Below are positions 12,505-23,532 of a stretch of 64,000 bases of DNA, one piece after another. The translations under genes were made by a program, and so were the position numbers. Below the pieces are notes generated by a model, which worked only from the letters and a program-made list of their open reading frames with translations, ran no database searches and was not told the DNA's origin. Within the stretch, counting starts at the first letter, position 1. Each line of letters opens with the position of its first letter. This DNA comes from Saprospiraceae bacterium (lineage in GTDB: Bacteria; Bacteroidota; Bacteroidia; Chitinophagales; Saprospiraceae): NCBI GenBank assembly GCA_016714445.1, contig JADJNF010000009.1:1-64000 (forward strand), read 5' to 3'.

Positions 12505-13565
12505 ATGAAATCCTTACACAACAGAATCGACACTTAATATTCTTAAGGAAAAAATATTGCAGACAAAACGCCTAGAGTTACCCTTTCGTTTTATCAATAT
12601 TATCACCCAGGCAATCCTCACGCTTTTTTAGAGACCATTTGTATATCCTGCTGTCAGAAATTGAAGTCCTAGGAAGGATATATGTCTCTTATGAAGGGAT
12701 AAATGCACAAATTTCAGTCCCCGAAGCCCGTATTCAAGCATTAAAAACTGCCTTGCAAACCATCACTTTCCTGCAGGGAATCAGACTCAACTTTGCGATA
12801 GAAGATGATGGTAAGTCTTTCTTTAAACTCATCATCAAAGTCCGGCACAAAATTGTTGCGGATGGATTGGATGATAAAACTTTTGATGTGACCAATAAGG
12901 GAATTCATCTTAAAGCTGAAGAATTCAATCAACTGTCCGATGATCCTGATACCATAATAATAGATATGCGCAATCACTATGAAAGTGAAGTAGGCTATTT
13001 TAAAAACGCTATTTTGCCGGATGTGGAGACCTTCAGAGAAGCCCTGCCTGAAGTGGAAAAAATGCTGGAAAACAAAAAAGAAAAAAATATCATTATGTAC
13101 TGCACCGGTGGTATCCGATGTGAAAAAGCAAGTGCATACTACAAACATAAAGGGTTCAGAAATGTATATCAGGTAGAAGGTGGGATCATCGAATATACCA
13201 GAAGAGCAAATGAACTGGGTATTGAAAATAAATTTATTGGGAAAAATTTTGTATTCGATGAAAGATTAGGTGAAAAGATTTCTGATGACATCATTTCAAA
13301 ATGTCACCAGTGCGGTTCCCCTTGTGATACACATGTAAATTGTGCCAACGATGCTTGTCATATACTTTTTATCCAATGTCCGGCGTGCGGTAGTAAATAT
13401 GAAAATACCTGTTCTGTGAAGTGCCAGGAATTTAATCAGCTTCCCGTTGACATAAAGATTCACTAAAAGACCACTACTTTTAACGGAACAAAATTTGGAA
13501 AAGGAAGATATAAAGCCCATCATAAAGATATGTCTCTTGAAAATATCCTGGAACACAATGACTGA
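12505..13565 (+). pseudogene. trhO: tRNA uridine(34) hydroxylase TrhO (rhodanese family), frame broken
   Basis: TrhO makes 5-hydroxyuridine at the wobble base of some tRNAs. ATG at 12505 gives M-K-S-L-H-N-R-I, then T-P-R-V-T-L-S-F-Y-Q-Y-Y near 12570 and, after a frame change near 12640, a long open piece to 13466. This holds the N-terminal acylphosphatase-like domain (Y-V-S-Y-E-G-I-N-A-Q-I), the rhodanese domain with active-site loop Y-C-T-G-G-I-R-C-E-K (cysteine in about 13100-13125), and the C-terminal C-x2-C zinc-binding-like pairs (C-H-Q-C-G; C-P-A-C-G). Frame changes lie before 12640 and after about 13440; the natural stop is probably near 13565. Identity is very clear. Confidence 0.85.
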
Positions 13566-13573
13566 CGACAAAT

Positions 13574-16118
13574 GATAGAGACCAACCATTCCATGCCTGA
13601 TGTTCATCCCTTCAACCGCTTCAATAAGTGGCTGAGAGCTTTGGCTATAAGTTTTGTTGCATCCTTAATCATCATTTTTGCATTTATCAGTTTTCCGATC
13701 TCCCTTCATTTGATGACCTTGAAAATCCCAAATATGATCTTGCATCCATTATTTATGATGTAAAGGTGTTCCCTTCGGCAGGTATTATATAGAAGACAGG
13801 GTAGCACTTGAGTACAACCAACTTTCCGGACACATTAAAACTGCACTTTAGTCACAGAAGATGATCGACTTACTCCCATAGCGGTATAGATCTTCGCGCA
13901 TTGTTCAGAGTGGGTTTCAAAACCTTATTCTTCGTCAGGAAGACGCGGGAGGAGGCAGTACGATTACACAACAATTGGCCAAATTGCTGTACAAAAGACC
14001 TGATACAAAAGGTAAATCAAGACTGATAAAATTTATTACCCTGATAAATTCCAAACTTAAAGAATGGGTCACTGCGGTAAAACTGGAAAAAAGTTACACA
14101 AAAGAGGAGATTATGACGATGTATCTCAATAAATTTGAATTTATCAACGGAGCGCATGGAATTGAGGCCGCTGCACAGATATATTTTAATAAAAATCAAG
14201 ATGCTTTGTCAGTGGAAGAAGCTGCCGTACTTATAGGTATGTTGAAAAACCCAAGTTTGTACAATCCCAAAGGTTTCCTGAAAAATGTAAGCAAAGGAGA
14301 AATGTAGTACTAACCCTTTTGCATAAAGATAAATATCTGGAAAAAAAGCACATATGATACGCTAATTACAAAAGAAATTGACATGTCCGGCTTTTCAAGA
14401 AAAACACAAAGTGAAGGTCCTGCCCCATATTTCAGAGCTGAACTAACCAAATATCTGAAGGACCTGTTTACTAAAAAAATATTAAAAAATCAAATGGTAC
14501 AGAATATAATGTATATACTGATGGACTAAAAATTTATACCACTATCGATCTGACCTACCAGAAATATGCAGAAGAAGCAGTCTGGGAGCATATGAAATGG
14601 AATCAGGACAGGTATTGGAAAGTATGGAAAAAAGAGACCCTTGGACCTTTGAAGCGGATGACCATCAAAAAAAAATCAGGGCTGACATACTGGAAAGCCA
14701 CAACAAGGGATCAGAAAGATATCTTTGCACTGAGAACAAAAATTCTGGGCAAACAACTGGCTAATGTCGATGAAAAATTTCCTGGCTTGCCTTTGTCGGA
14801 TAATGTAATAAAATCACTCGATTCCATCAGCAACAATCAAACTTCCTGGAGAAATGCTACAAACCGTGGAAATCTGGACATCGTGTATCAGGATAAATAT
14901 CACCGATTGATCAACAGTGATATTTGGTCAAATTTATTTCCAAATATAGAGAATTACAGCAGGCTTATCAAAAAGAATTTTCCACAAAAGTAAACATGAA
15001 GGTCTTTGACTATATCGACGGAGGAGAAAAGATCGTGAAATGACCCTTTTGATTCGGTAAAGGTATCATAAAATGCACCTGCAGGCAGGATTTCTGGCAG
15101 TAGAACCATCTTCCGGCAATGTAAAAGCGTGGGTAGGAGGAGTCAGCCACAAATATTTTAAATACGATCACGCTACCATGCGCAGATCAGTGGGTTCGAC
15201 CATGAAACCATTTGTCTATACACAAGCGATGGCAGTAGCCAATATCCTTCCCTGTCAGGAGTTTGATGATATTCAGTACACCATCTCCCCCGGTGACCCT
15301 GGTTTTGACTTGGTCGAAGAATGGTCTCCTGCCAATGCTACAGAAGAATTTACCGGAAATAAATACAATCTTTTCACGGCCTTTATATTCTAAAAATAGT
15401 ATCACCGTCAAACTGCTCAAAGAAATGGGTACAGTAGCTCCTGTCAGAGACCTGCTTCATCATTTAGGCATTGACAAAAATCTAAGGCTTGAAAACGGAC
15501 GTCTTGCTGTACCAAATCTCCCATCCATTTGTTTGGGAGCTGTGGATCTGACTTTAATGGAAATGACAGGTGCATATTCAGCTTTTGGCAATAGCGGCAC
15601 TTATGTACAACCAGTATTTGTGTCCAGAATAGAAGATAAAACGGCAAAGTCATCTATCAGGACATTCCCAAACGAAAATCTGCTATCAATCCGCTTTACA
15701 ATGCTGTTATGGTAGAAATGCTTAAAAATAATGTCGGGGGCAGATTCAGCTTGAGTATCAAATCTAAAATCGGTGGCAAGACGAGCACAACCAACGACTA
15801 TGCTGATGGATGGTTTATGGGTGTGACCCTACCCTGATTACAGGTACTTGGACAGGTGGTGATGATAAGTGGATCAGATTTTGACGCTGGATGAAGGACA
15901 AGGTTATGTCATGGCAAGACCCATTTCTGAATTATTTTAAAAAACTGGAAAAAGATGCCCAAAGTGGATATGACTGGAAAGCTAATTTCCCACCGCCACC
16001 ACCAGGATTGGATGAGCTTATCAATTGTGCTCAATATAAAACCATCAGACCAACGACAGAACGATATATATTGCAAAAACAAAAACTCAAAAATGAAGTT
16101 TTTGATGATGAATTTTGA
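13574..16118 (+). pseudogene. Penicillin-binding protein 1A (bifunctional transglycosylase/transpeptidase), frame broken
   Basis: This enzyme polymerises and cross-links peptidoglycan in the periplasm. Pieces in order: a membrane anchor near 13640-13690; GT51 transglycosylase with catalytic T-T-E-D-D/H region near 13855 and G-G-S-T-I-T-Q-Q-L-A-K (13950-13985); K-E-E-I-M-T-M-Y-L-N-K and G-I-E-A-A-A; a linker; then the transpeptidase with active-site S-T-M-K (about 15195-15210), S-x-N equivalent S-K-N-S (about 15385), and K-T-S-T-T-N-D (15778-15800, the K-T-G-like box). It ends with a proline-rich tail and F-D-D-E-F. At least seven frame changes are needed. A cell normally needs a class A PBP, which argues that many breaks are sequence errors. 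Confidence 0.85.
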
Positions 16119-16322
16119 GATAATTATTCCTGGTGGTTAAAGATAGAAAAATTCTTTTGTTAACTTTAAAATTGGTTCTAAAGTAAATCTGTTTCAAGTA
16201 AATGGGTTTTTAACCCAACATATTCCTATAGAATGATATTGTTATTTCTCCATATTCCCAACATTTCATATATCGTGTATTGTCATGCAAACACACAATA
16301 GTGTTAATAATCAATCTTAAAC

Positions 16323-16967
16323 ATGGAGCAAACCGTTAACAATATAATTTTTGACTTTGGAGGTGTGTTGCTTGATATAGATTATCAGCGTACCTATGAT
16401 GCACTTTCCAGATTATTGAACGTAACTTTCAGAACCGGATCTTCTGCCTGATGATGCAAAAAAAGTACTCTTTGACTATGAAACCGGTCATATACATACA
16501 GAATCATTTTATATGGAATATACAGCGATGGAATAAGTCCAATACAACACCGATGCCGGATGAAATCATTTCAGGCTGAATGCCATGCTGATCGGATGGA
16601 ATCCTGATAAATTTGCTTTTTGGAAGAGCTTAAAGAAAAGTATACATTGTACTTACTGAGTAATACCAATGAGTTGCATCTCAATTGGGTGTACAACGAT
16701 CTTAGATACAATCATAACATCATTGATTTTGATCATCGTTTCTTCACCAAAACGTATTATTCCCATCTGATAGGAATGCGTAAGCCCAATAAAGATATTT
16801 TCAATTTTGTGGGTCAGGATGCAAGACTACATCCTTCAGAAACACTTTTTATAGATGATATAAAAGCCAATGTAGAAGGAGGTAACTCAGCAGGCTGGCA
16901 CACATACCATCATGACCCCACTGAAGATTTGATAAATATTTGCAGAAATAAATTAAAATTGCTTTAA
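16323..16967 (+). pseudogene. HAD-superfamily hydrolase (subfamily IA, YihX-like), frame broken
   Basis: HAD hydrolases of this type remove phosphate from small metabolites; the substrate is not known here. ATG at 16323 starts M-E-Q-T-V-N-N and motif I is F-D-F-G-G-V-L, the variant lacking the second aspartate seen in YihX-like members. Motif II is L-L-S-N-T-N (about 16655), the lysine of motif III lies in M-R-K-P (about 16780), and motif IV is F-I-D-D-I (about 16848). The piece from 16620 to the stop at 16967 is open; two to three frame changes lie between 16425 and 16620. A hairpin 65 bases downstream may end its transcript. Confidence 0.75.
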
Positions 16968-17032
16968 ACATTTGACAAACTCAATAATTGAATATACATT
17001 TGTAACAGATTCTTATTAACACCTTAATTATT

Positions 17033-17060
17033 GGCAGATCTTACCCGATCTGCCATTTTT
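17033..17060 (+). terminator. Perfect hairpin with T-run, just before recX
   Basis: GGCAGATC (17033-17040) pairs perfectly with GATCTGCC (17047-17054) around a 6-base loop and is followed by ATTTTTC. It has the form of an intrinsic terminator for the HAD gene, but it ends only 10 bases before the recX ATG, so it may also act as a leader structure for recX. Confidence 0.6.
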
Positions 17061-17064
17061 CATT

Positions 17065-17553
17065 ATGGCAAAAGATGAATTTTCAGACAAAAAAAAGCCA
17101 TATTGGTCCAAAGATGAAGCTGTAGCGAATATACAGCGATATTGTGCTTTTCAGGAAAGATGTCATAAGGAAGTCCGGTATAAACTTATAGAACATGCGA
17201 TTTATGGCGATTTGCTTGAAGAAATCATTTCAGATCTGATTTCCAATAATTTTCTGGATGAAGAAAGATTTGCACGTACCTTCGCAAGAGGAAAATTCAG
17301 AATGAAACAATGGGGGCGCAATAAAATAAAACAGGAATTAAAAATAAGAGATGTTTCAGCTTATTCGATTAAGGCTGCCATGACTGAGATTGATGGGGAT
17401 GAATATTTGTCAGTTCTAAGCAACCTGTTAGCTAAAAAGGAACGTACCACTACATTTAAAAATCAGTTGGATAAAAAAAAGAAGTTAACGGATTACGCGT
17501 TGAGTAAAGGGTATGAATACGATTTAATCGCAGAAATGATCGGAAAGAGATAA
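17065..17553 (+). CDS. recX: RecX family regulatory protein
   Basis: RecX binds RecA filaments and limits recombination. The 162-residue protein is all-helical in pattern, with three-helix repeats. Family marks are F-Q-E-R-C-H-K-E-V-R-Y-K-L (residues about 29-41), the D-L-I-S-N-N-F-L-D-E-E-R-F-A-R segment (about 57-71) and K-F-R-M-K-Q-W-G-R-N-K-I-K-Q-E-L (about 76-91). The length is normal for Bacteroidota RecX. It is the first intact gene from the left edge. It lies 10 bases behind a hairpin, leaving little room for a leader, and is followed 28 bases later by an outer-membrane protein gene. Confidence 0.85.
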   Translation: MAKDEFSDKKKPYWSKDEAVANIQRYCAFQERCHKEVRYKLIEHAIYGDLLEEIISDLISNNFLDEERFARTFARGKFRMKQWGRNKIKQELKIRDVSAYSIKAAMTEIDGDEYLSVLSNLLAKKERTTTFKNQLDKKKKLTDYALSKGYEYDLIAEMIGKR

Positions 17554-17581
17554 TGAATCAAAAAATTAATAGTGTCATCTT

Positions 17582-18320
17582 ATGAAAAGATCAATAATAC
17601 TTATGATCCATACACTGATTTTGTCGGTATTCATTGTACGGGCACAGGAAAACATAAGACTAAAAAAATCCTGGCAAATAGAAACAGGTTATTCGTATAT
17701 TCAACTCATTAATATAAAAAAAGAAAGGACGGGAGGTATGGGTCTTGGTTGCTGGTCATCAGGATCGGGAGGAAACCAACATAAATCTAATTCTTTTAAA
17801 TTAGGTGTTTCAAAAAATGTAAATGTTTATCCCTCTTTGTTTGTAAATTTTGGTGCTGAACTAAATTACTATAATGTCAACAAAAATGTCGATCTTTTTT
17901 TTGTATGCATTTCTGGAAAATTTAATGAAAAGGTAGGAGAAATTATGATAAATTCTTTTTTTATTTAAAGTTCCATTAACGATAAAACACTATTTTCCTA
18001 CCAAGAAATTTTTTATTGCGGGAGGCTTTTATGGCCTTATTCCATTTTCAGATACAAAATATGAATATCTTTTTACTGAGTTCCGGCGATTTCCCAACAT
18101 TGTATTAGCTGAGCCTGAAACTTCTTTTAAAAATGAAACTATGGAATTGCACTTAACGTATGGCTGGACAACATCTATTGGGTATACGTTCAATTTAAGA
18201 AATAAAAGCTTTTTTGCTAAATTTGGATATTACAGATCAGTAAACGACTTTATTGGAATTACTCCTTTGAATGCTCTTGCAATTTCCGGGATGGAATTTA
18301 ATTTTGGTATTGATCTGTAA
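17582..18320 (+). pseudogene. Predicted outer-membrane beta-barrel protein, one frameshift
   Basis: ATG at 17582 opens a signal peptide (M-K-R-S-I-I-L-M-I-H then a hydrophobic core, cleavage after V-R-A). Strand-like segments follow, including Q-I-E-T-G-Y-S-Y-I-Q-L and V-N-F-G-A-E-L-N-Y-Y. The first frame stops at 17968; the next frame continues from a run of seven T near 17955 with F-P-T-K-K-F-F-I-A-G-G-F-Y-G and ends G-M-E-F-N-F-G-I-D-L with TAA at 18318-18320. The joined length of about 245 residues and aromatic C-terminal region suit a small barrel. The family is not known. One base gained or lost in the T run restores the gene. Confidence 0.6.
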
Positions 18321-18433
18321 ATTTTGAAAATATGGATTTCGTAAATCTTTTTGAAATAAACCTTTATAAATGTGAAAGAATAGATATGTAAATGTCTTTT
18401 ATTCAAAATTTAAAACATCCGATTCCAGAGAAG

Positions 18434-18466
18434 TTTAATTAGCGGCAAAATTATTCTTTACCTTTG
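18434..18466 (+). promoter_or_regulatory. Probable promoter of the pdeM-sbcD-sbcC cluster
   Basis: TACCTTTG at 18459-18466 fits the Bacteroidota -7 consensus, with TTTA at 18434-18437 in the place of the -33 TTTG (21-base gap). The next start codon is 20 bases downstream, matching the short leaders common in this phylum and supporting the TTG start at 18487. Confidence 0.5.
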
Positions 18467-18486
18467 CCACAAATACTAATATCATA

Positions 18487-19094
18487 TTGAAAACCAATTT
18501 AGCAGGAAATGATTTGTTATTACTCACGGAAAAAGCCGTCTGGTTGGAATATGAAAAAACCCTTTTGATAGCAGATGTACATTTGGGCAAAATTGAACAC
18601 TTTAGAAAAGCAGGAATAGGAATACCTTATCTGGCAACATCTGTAACACAAGATCGCCTGGAGTCATTGTTAAAAAAATGAAACCGGCACACGTCATATT
18701 TCTCGGTGATCTTTTCCATTCGAAAATGAATCATTCTTTTGATCAATTTAAATACCTGACGGATACATATGACAAAACTGAGTTTCATCTGGTGATGGGA
18801 AATCATGACATCATGCCGACCAATTCTTATCAGGAATTGAACATCAAGACATATTCTGAACTAATAATTGGAAATCTCTGGCTTACGCATGAACCTCAGG
18901 ATGAATTGAAAGAAGGTCTATATAATCTCGCCGGACATATCCATCCCGGCGTTAAGCTAAAAGGAAAAGCCCGTCAATCCATGACTTTACCATGCTTTTA
19001 TTTCGGACCACAACGGGGACTATTGCCGGCTTTTGGCTATTTTACCGGAAAATCACTGATAAAATTGAGAAAAATTCAGATACCTTTGCCATAG
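18487..19094 (+). pseudogene. pdeM: PdeM-like DNA-repair-associated metallophosphoesterase, one frameshift
   Basis: Proteins of this family are calcineurin-like phosphoesterases found near DNA ligase/helicase repair genes. The joined product is about 203 residues. The first part has L-L-I-A-D-V-H-L-G-K (D-x-H motif), the second has F-L-G-D-L-F-H-S (G-D motif), V-M-G-N-H-D (G-N-H-D) and L-A-G-H-I-H-P-G (G-H-x-H). The start is a TTG at 18487; no in-frame ATG lies at a better place. The frame breaks at seven A (18672-18678); one more A would read L-K-K-M-K-P straight through. Next to sbcD and sbcC, so a role in end processing of damaged DNA is likely. Confidence 0.75.
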
Positions 19095-19125
19095 CAGAAG
19101 ATATAATTTTTAATATAAAAAATAT

Positions 19126-20292
19126 ATGAAAATTTTACACACGGCAGATTGGCACATTGGTAAAATACTCCACAGACAAAGTCTGTATGATGACATCAGT
19201 TATTTTTTCGATTGGCTGGTACAAAGAATAACCGATGAAAAAATAGATCTGCTGCTGGTTTCAGGCGATATTTTCGATCTGGCCAATCCATCCAACATGG
19301 ATACTAAATTATATTACCAAACTTTATACAGGCTTTCAAAAACCAATGTAAAAGTTATCATTACCGGAGGAAACCATGATTCGATCAGCTTGCTGGATGC
19401 TCCGTCTTCACTATTGGATGTCCTTGATATTACTGTGGTTGGCGGAGCAAAAGATGATATACATAATGAAATCATACCCATAACCGGTACTCACGGAGAA
19501 GTGGAATGTATTGTACTTGCAGTACCCTTCCTGAGGGACAAAGATCTCAGACAGTCTATGCAGGCATCTGAAATGGCCGATAAATCTTCCTTCATAAGTG
19601 AAGCTATAAAACAACATTATGACAAACTTGTAGAGATGACCGTAGAAAAATTCGGACATTCCGCCCCCATCATAGCCATGGGGCATCTGTACATGCAAGG
19701 ATCTATCACTTCAGATAGTGAAAGGGAGATTCATATCGGAAATCTGGAAGGACTGGATAGCAAAATCATACATCCGGAAATAGATTATATGGCACTCGGG
19801 CATATACACAAACCTCAGAAAATAGGAAACAAAAATAATATCAGATATAGCGGATCGCCTGTTTTTCTGGATTTTTCTGAGCGAGATTATGATAAAATGG
19901 TCATAGAAATAGAAATCGAAGCAAATGAAATTAAATCTATTACCTCAGTTGCTATTCCAAAATCCAGAGAAATATTAAAATTCACAGGAGACTTAAACTC
20001 TGTAAAAAATATGCTGATGGAATATCAAAATAAATATCCGCTTACCACCTTTATAGAAATTGAAATACAGGAGAACGAATTTGATGTTTTAAAGATACAG
20101 GCCATGGAAGATATGATAGATTCCATCAAATCTGAAGAATTTAAAATATTGAAAAACAGAATCTTTTTTGATCAAACTCCGGATTCAATGAAGGTTATAC
20201 TTAATGAAAGCAGAACAATACAGGATTTGAGTCCTTTGGATATTTTCAGACAAAAACTTTCTGAAAATAAATACTCAATGAACTGGAAATGA
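19126..20292 (+). CDS. sbcD: Exonuclease SbcCD subunit D (Mre11 family nuclease)
   Basis: SbcD is the manganese-dependent nuclease of the SbcCD complex, which opens hairpins and trims blocked DNA ends. The 388-residue protein has all phosphoesterase motifs: H-T-A-D-W-H-I-G-K (residues 5-13), S-G-D-I-F-D (about 46-51), T-G-G-N-H-D (about 79-84), A-M-G-H-L-Y and A-L-G-H-I-H-K (about 223-229), followed by the capping domain. It lies 31 bases after pdeM and 60 bases before sbcC. A TACCTTTG at 19081-19088, inside the end of pdeM, could be an internal promoter. No damage is seen. Confidence 0.92.
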   Translation: MKILHTADWHIGKILHRQSLYDDISYFFDWLVQRITDEKIDLLLVSGDIFDLANPSNMDTKLYYQTLYRLSKTNVKVIITGGNHDSISLLDAPSSLLDVLDITVVGGAKDDIHNEIIPITGTHGEVECIVLAVPFLRDKDLRQSMQASEMADKSSFISEAIKQHYDKLVEMTVEKFGHSAPIIAMGHLYMQGSITSDSEREIHIGNLEGLDSKIIHPEIDYMALGHIHKPQKIGNKNNIRYSGSPVFLDFSERDYDKMVIEIEIEANEIKSITSVAIPKSREILKFTGDLNSVKNMLMEYQNKYPLTTFIEIEIQENEFDVLKIQAMEDMIDSIKSEEFKILKNRIFFDQTPDSMKVILNESRTIQDLSPLDIFRQKLSENKYSMNWK

Positions 20293-20352
20293 AAGAACTA
20301 ACTGAAATATATGTGTCCCTGATAGAAGAAATTCAAGACTGAAAAATAGCAA

Positions 20353-23300
20353 ATGAAAATACTTAGACTTCATTTTAAAAATATTCATTCTTTAAAAGGA
20401 GAACATTGTCTGGATTTCACGATTCCGCCTCTTTCGATCTCGGGTTTATTTGCCATTACAGGTCCCACAGGTGCCGGAAAATCTACCATTCTGGATGTAA
20501 TTACATTGGCATTGTTCAGCAGAATCCCGCGTTTTGACGGTAAAATAACCAATACAGAAATAGAAAAAATAGGTTCAGTGATGACACATTTTGCAGAAGA
20601 TGCCTATGCAGAAGTGGAATATCAGAGCAATGGAAAAATCTACAGATCTACCTGTAAAATAGCCAAAACAAGAACCGGAAATCTCAAACCTTATGAGATG
20701 ACCCTTGCGACCCTGCCTGATGGAACCTACTGGACCTAAAAAAACAGCGATGTTCCTGCGGCCAACGAACGTATAATTGGACTTAATTACGAGCAGTTTA
20801 TCAGATCAATACTCTTATCACAAGGAGAATTTGCCAAATTTCTGAAATCTGACGAAAAAGAGAGGGCAAAACTTTTGGAAGATATCACCGGCAGCCAAAT
20901 TTACAGAACTATAGGTAAAGCTGTCTATGAAAAAGCAAAAGAAAAAAGAGAAGAAATACAAGTCTTAAAACAACAAATTTCAGCCATCCCTACACTAAGT
21001 GAAGATGAAGTAAAAGAAAAGAACGCCATCATCTTAAACAATAAAAACAAGATGGGAAGCGTAAAAAAGACCTTGGATGAAAAGGTTCATTTGCTCAATT
21101 TATCTCAGAAAAGAAGCCAAATCCTGCTCAGGCTGGAGCAATTAAATGTTGAACGCAACGCTATTGAAATTAAAAAAGAAGCATTTCATCCTCAGGAAAT
21201 AAAACTGCAAAAACACCAGTCACTTGATGTGTACAGAAGTGAACTTACACTCCAGTTCAGTGAAGAAAAAAGGCTAAAAGAATCCCAAAATGAACTCTCA
21301 GCGTTGCAGGAAAAAATTAAAAGGCATGAAGCCCGATTGCAGGAAGCTTTGGATAAAATGTCAGCTTTTGTCAGGACGGCATTGAATGACACCAACTTCA
21401 TGTCAGAAACCAAAAAATTTGAGCAATACATTACCAGTTTGGACAATTCATTGGAAAACTTAAAAGAGAATGGTGCAAAAATCAGAAATAAACTGACAGT
21501 CGTTTTAGATAATTCAAATAATATACATGCCAAATCCATTAAAAATATTAAGAATCTGGCTGAACAATTGACATATGCAGAGAGTGAATATTTAATATTA
21601 CAAAACCGAATTACAACTTATACAGATCAAGAGTTAAAAAACAACATAGATAAATATCAGGAATTATTATTGGTATTGCAGCAAAAATATAATGATGCTT
21701 TAAGTCGGGAAGGGGCATTACATGAATTGACAACCATTTCTATTGATATTAAAAAATCTGCTGACCTGCAAAAGGAATATGTTCAAACTTCCAAACAATT
21801 GTCCAGCGACATTGAAATTTTGGAAAAGGAGATCGAAGCACTCACCAAAAAGAAAGAAACTCAATTGCAATTTGCCAGTCTGGACGAACATAGAAAATAT
21901 TTGAAAGATGGTGAACCTTGTGCATTGTGCGGGTCCACCGATCATCCATATGCGCATGCACAAAATTTACTTCACCTTGGTGAGGTAGAACTAGAAATTT
22001 TTCAAAAAACAGAAGCTTTCAACATTAAAAAAAACAAATACACCCATCTTTTAAAAGAAATTTCAGTCGCTGAATCAAAAATTGAAATACTTACCACTCA
22101 GGCCCACAACAGAAATATAGTAGTACTTGAAATCGAAAATAAATGGACCATTGGCGGAGATGTATCTTTAGTCAGCTCCCTTATTGCCAACGAAATTGAA
22201 CAGGCAAAATCATCCTTAAAATCCTTTACTGAAGCTCAGGAATTCATCACTTCTCTAAATTTTTGAGAGTAATCAGAGAAATATTACAGGATTTATCCAT
22301 TATCGCCACTCAATATCTGGAAATAAATAAAGATAGAAATGAGATGTACAGCGGTAAAAATATCAATGCTGATGCAGACCAATTGTTGAACGCCTATATA
22401 GCAGAAAGGGAAAAAGACAAAGAATGGAAATTTTCAGCTTTAAATTTTATAAAAAATATAGAATCATTGGAAATGTCTATTGCCGAAAGAAGCTCCAAGA
22501 TACTACCGAAACTGGAAGCACTGGGATATAGTGACATCACAAAAGCCTTTCAGGATATTTTAGATGATGATCAACTTCAAAAAATACTTAGTACCAAAGA
22601 ATCCCTTAGCCTATTGGAAATTGAAAATAAAACTTCTATTCAGAACCTTGAAAATGAACTTGTAGAAATAATCATTCCATCTGAAGACGACATGCAGGTA
22701 GTCCAACTTCAGGAAATTATCGATACCTTAAATAAAGAAAAAGATGACTACATACATCAAAATGGAGCATTAGAAAATGAACTTAGAACAAATGAACAAT
22801 ATAAAATACAAATTTCGCAATCTTTAGTTATCCTTCAATCCAAAGAGAAAGATGCGTCAAAGTGGTTTGTACTTGAACGACTTATAGGCGATTCTACTGG
22901 AACCAAATATGCAAAATATGCACAAAATCTTAGTTTAAAACATCTCATAACTTTGGCAAACAAAAGATTATCAAAACTTACCGATAGGTATCTTCTTGCG
23001 TATGCAGATATAGAATCAGATCTCACCGTATCAGACTTATATCAGGGAAGCATTACCAGAAGTGTAAAAACCCTATCTGGTGGAGAATCATTTATAGTGA
23101 GTCTGGCGCTTGCATTAAGTCTGGCGGATATGGCATCCAAAAATGTAAAGCTGGAATGTCTCTTTATAGATGAGGGATTTGGTACTCTCGATGTGGAAAC
23201 ACTGGAAACAGCCTTAGAGACCCTGGAAAAATTGCAATCCGAAACCAGCAGGACCATAGGCGTTATCTCCCATGTGGACAGCCTTAAAGAACGAATATCA

Positions 23301-23357
23301 ACCCAAGTCCGTGTGCAAAAGAACAATCTTGGACACTCAGTAATATCAGTAGTGTAA
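20353..23357 (+). pseudogene. sbcC: Exonuclease SbcCD subunit C (Rad50-like ATPase), one stop and one frameshift
   Basis: SbcC is the SMC-like ATPase partner of SbcD. Across about 1,000 codons are Walker A G-P-T-G-A-G-K-S-T (residues 37-45), the Q-loop segment L-L-S-Q-G-E-F-A-K-F-L-K (about 20815-20850), two long coiled-coil arms, the zinc hook C-A-L-C-G (about 21922-21936), the signature L-S-G-G-E-S-F (about 23070), and Walker B L-F-I-D-E-G-F-G-T-L-D (about 23160-23195). A TAA at 20737-20739 interrupts the frame, which continues unchanged on the other side. At 22260-22264 a run of five T breaks the frame; a sixth T would join the halves. Every functional motif is kept, so the gene is probably intact in the cell. 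Confidence 0.85.
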
Positions 23358-23500
23358 TGCTGATCTCGTATTCAAAGTGCGATGTCCAGCATTTGCAAAA
23401 CGAATATTAACGTGTGAAAAACGTTTCTTTTTGGTAATACACTTATTGGCCGCACAAAATAAAACACCAAAATCAACATCTTTCTGCTTTTTTCATTTAA

Positions 23501-23518
23501 CCTATTTTTCAAAATAGG
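23501..23518. terminator. Short palindrome between convergent genes
   Basis: CCTATTTT and AAAATAGG form an inverted repeat with a 2-base centre in the 175-base gap between sbcC (plus) and the ABC-F gene (minus). It could be a bidirectional terminator, but the tiny loop and lack of an outside T-run make this weak. Confidence 0.3.
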
Positions 23519-23532
23519 AGCCACCATTATCA

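Noticed and set aside
11996..20739. In-frame TGA and TAA codons as recoding (selenocysteine or altered genetic code)
   Set aside because: Only isolated cases, stops of two kinds, no conserved cysteine at the sites and no following SECIS-like stem; normal TGA stops end many genes here.
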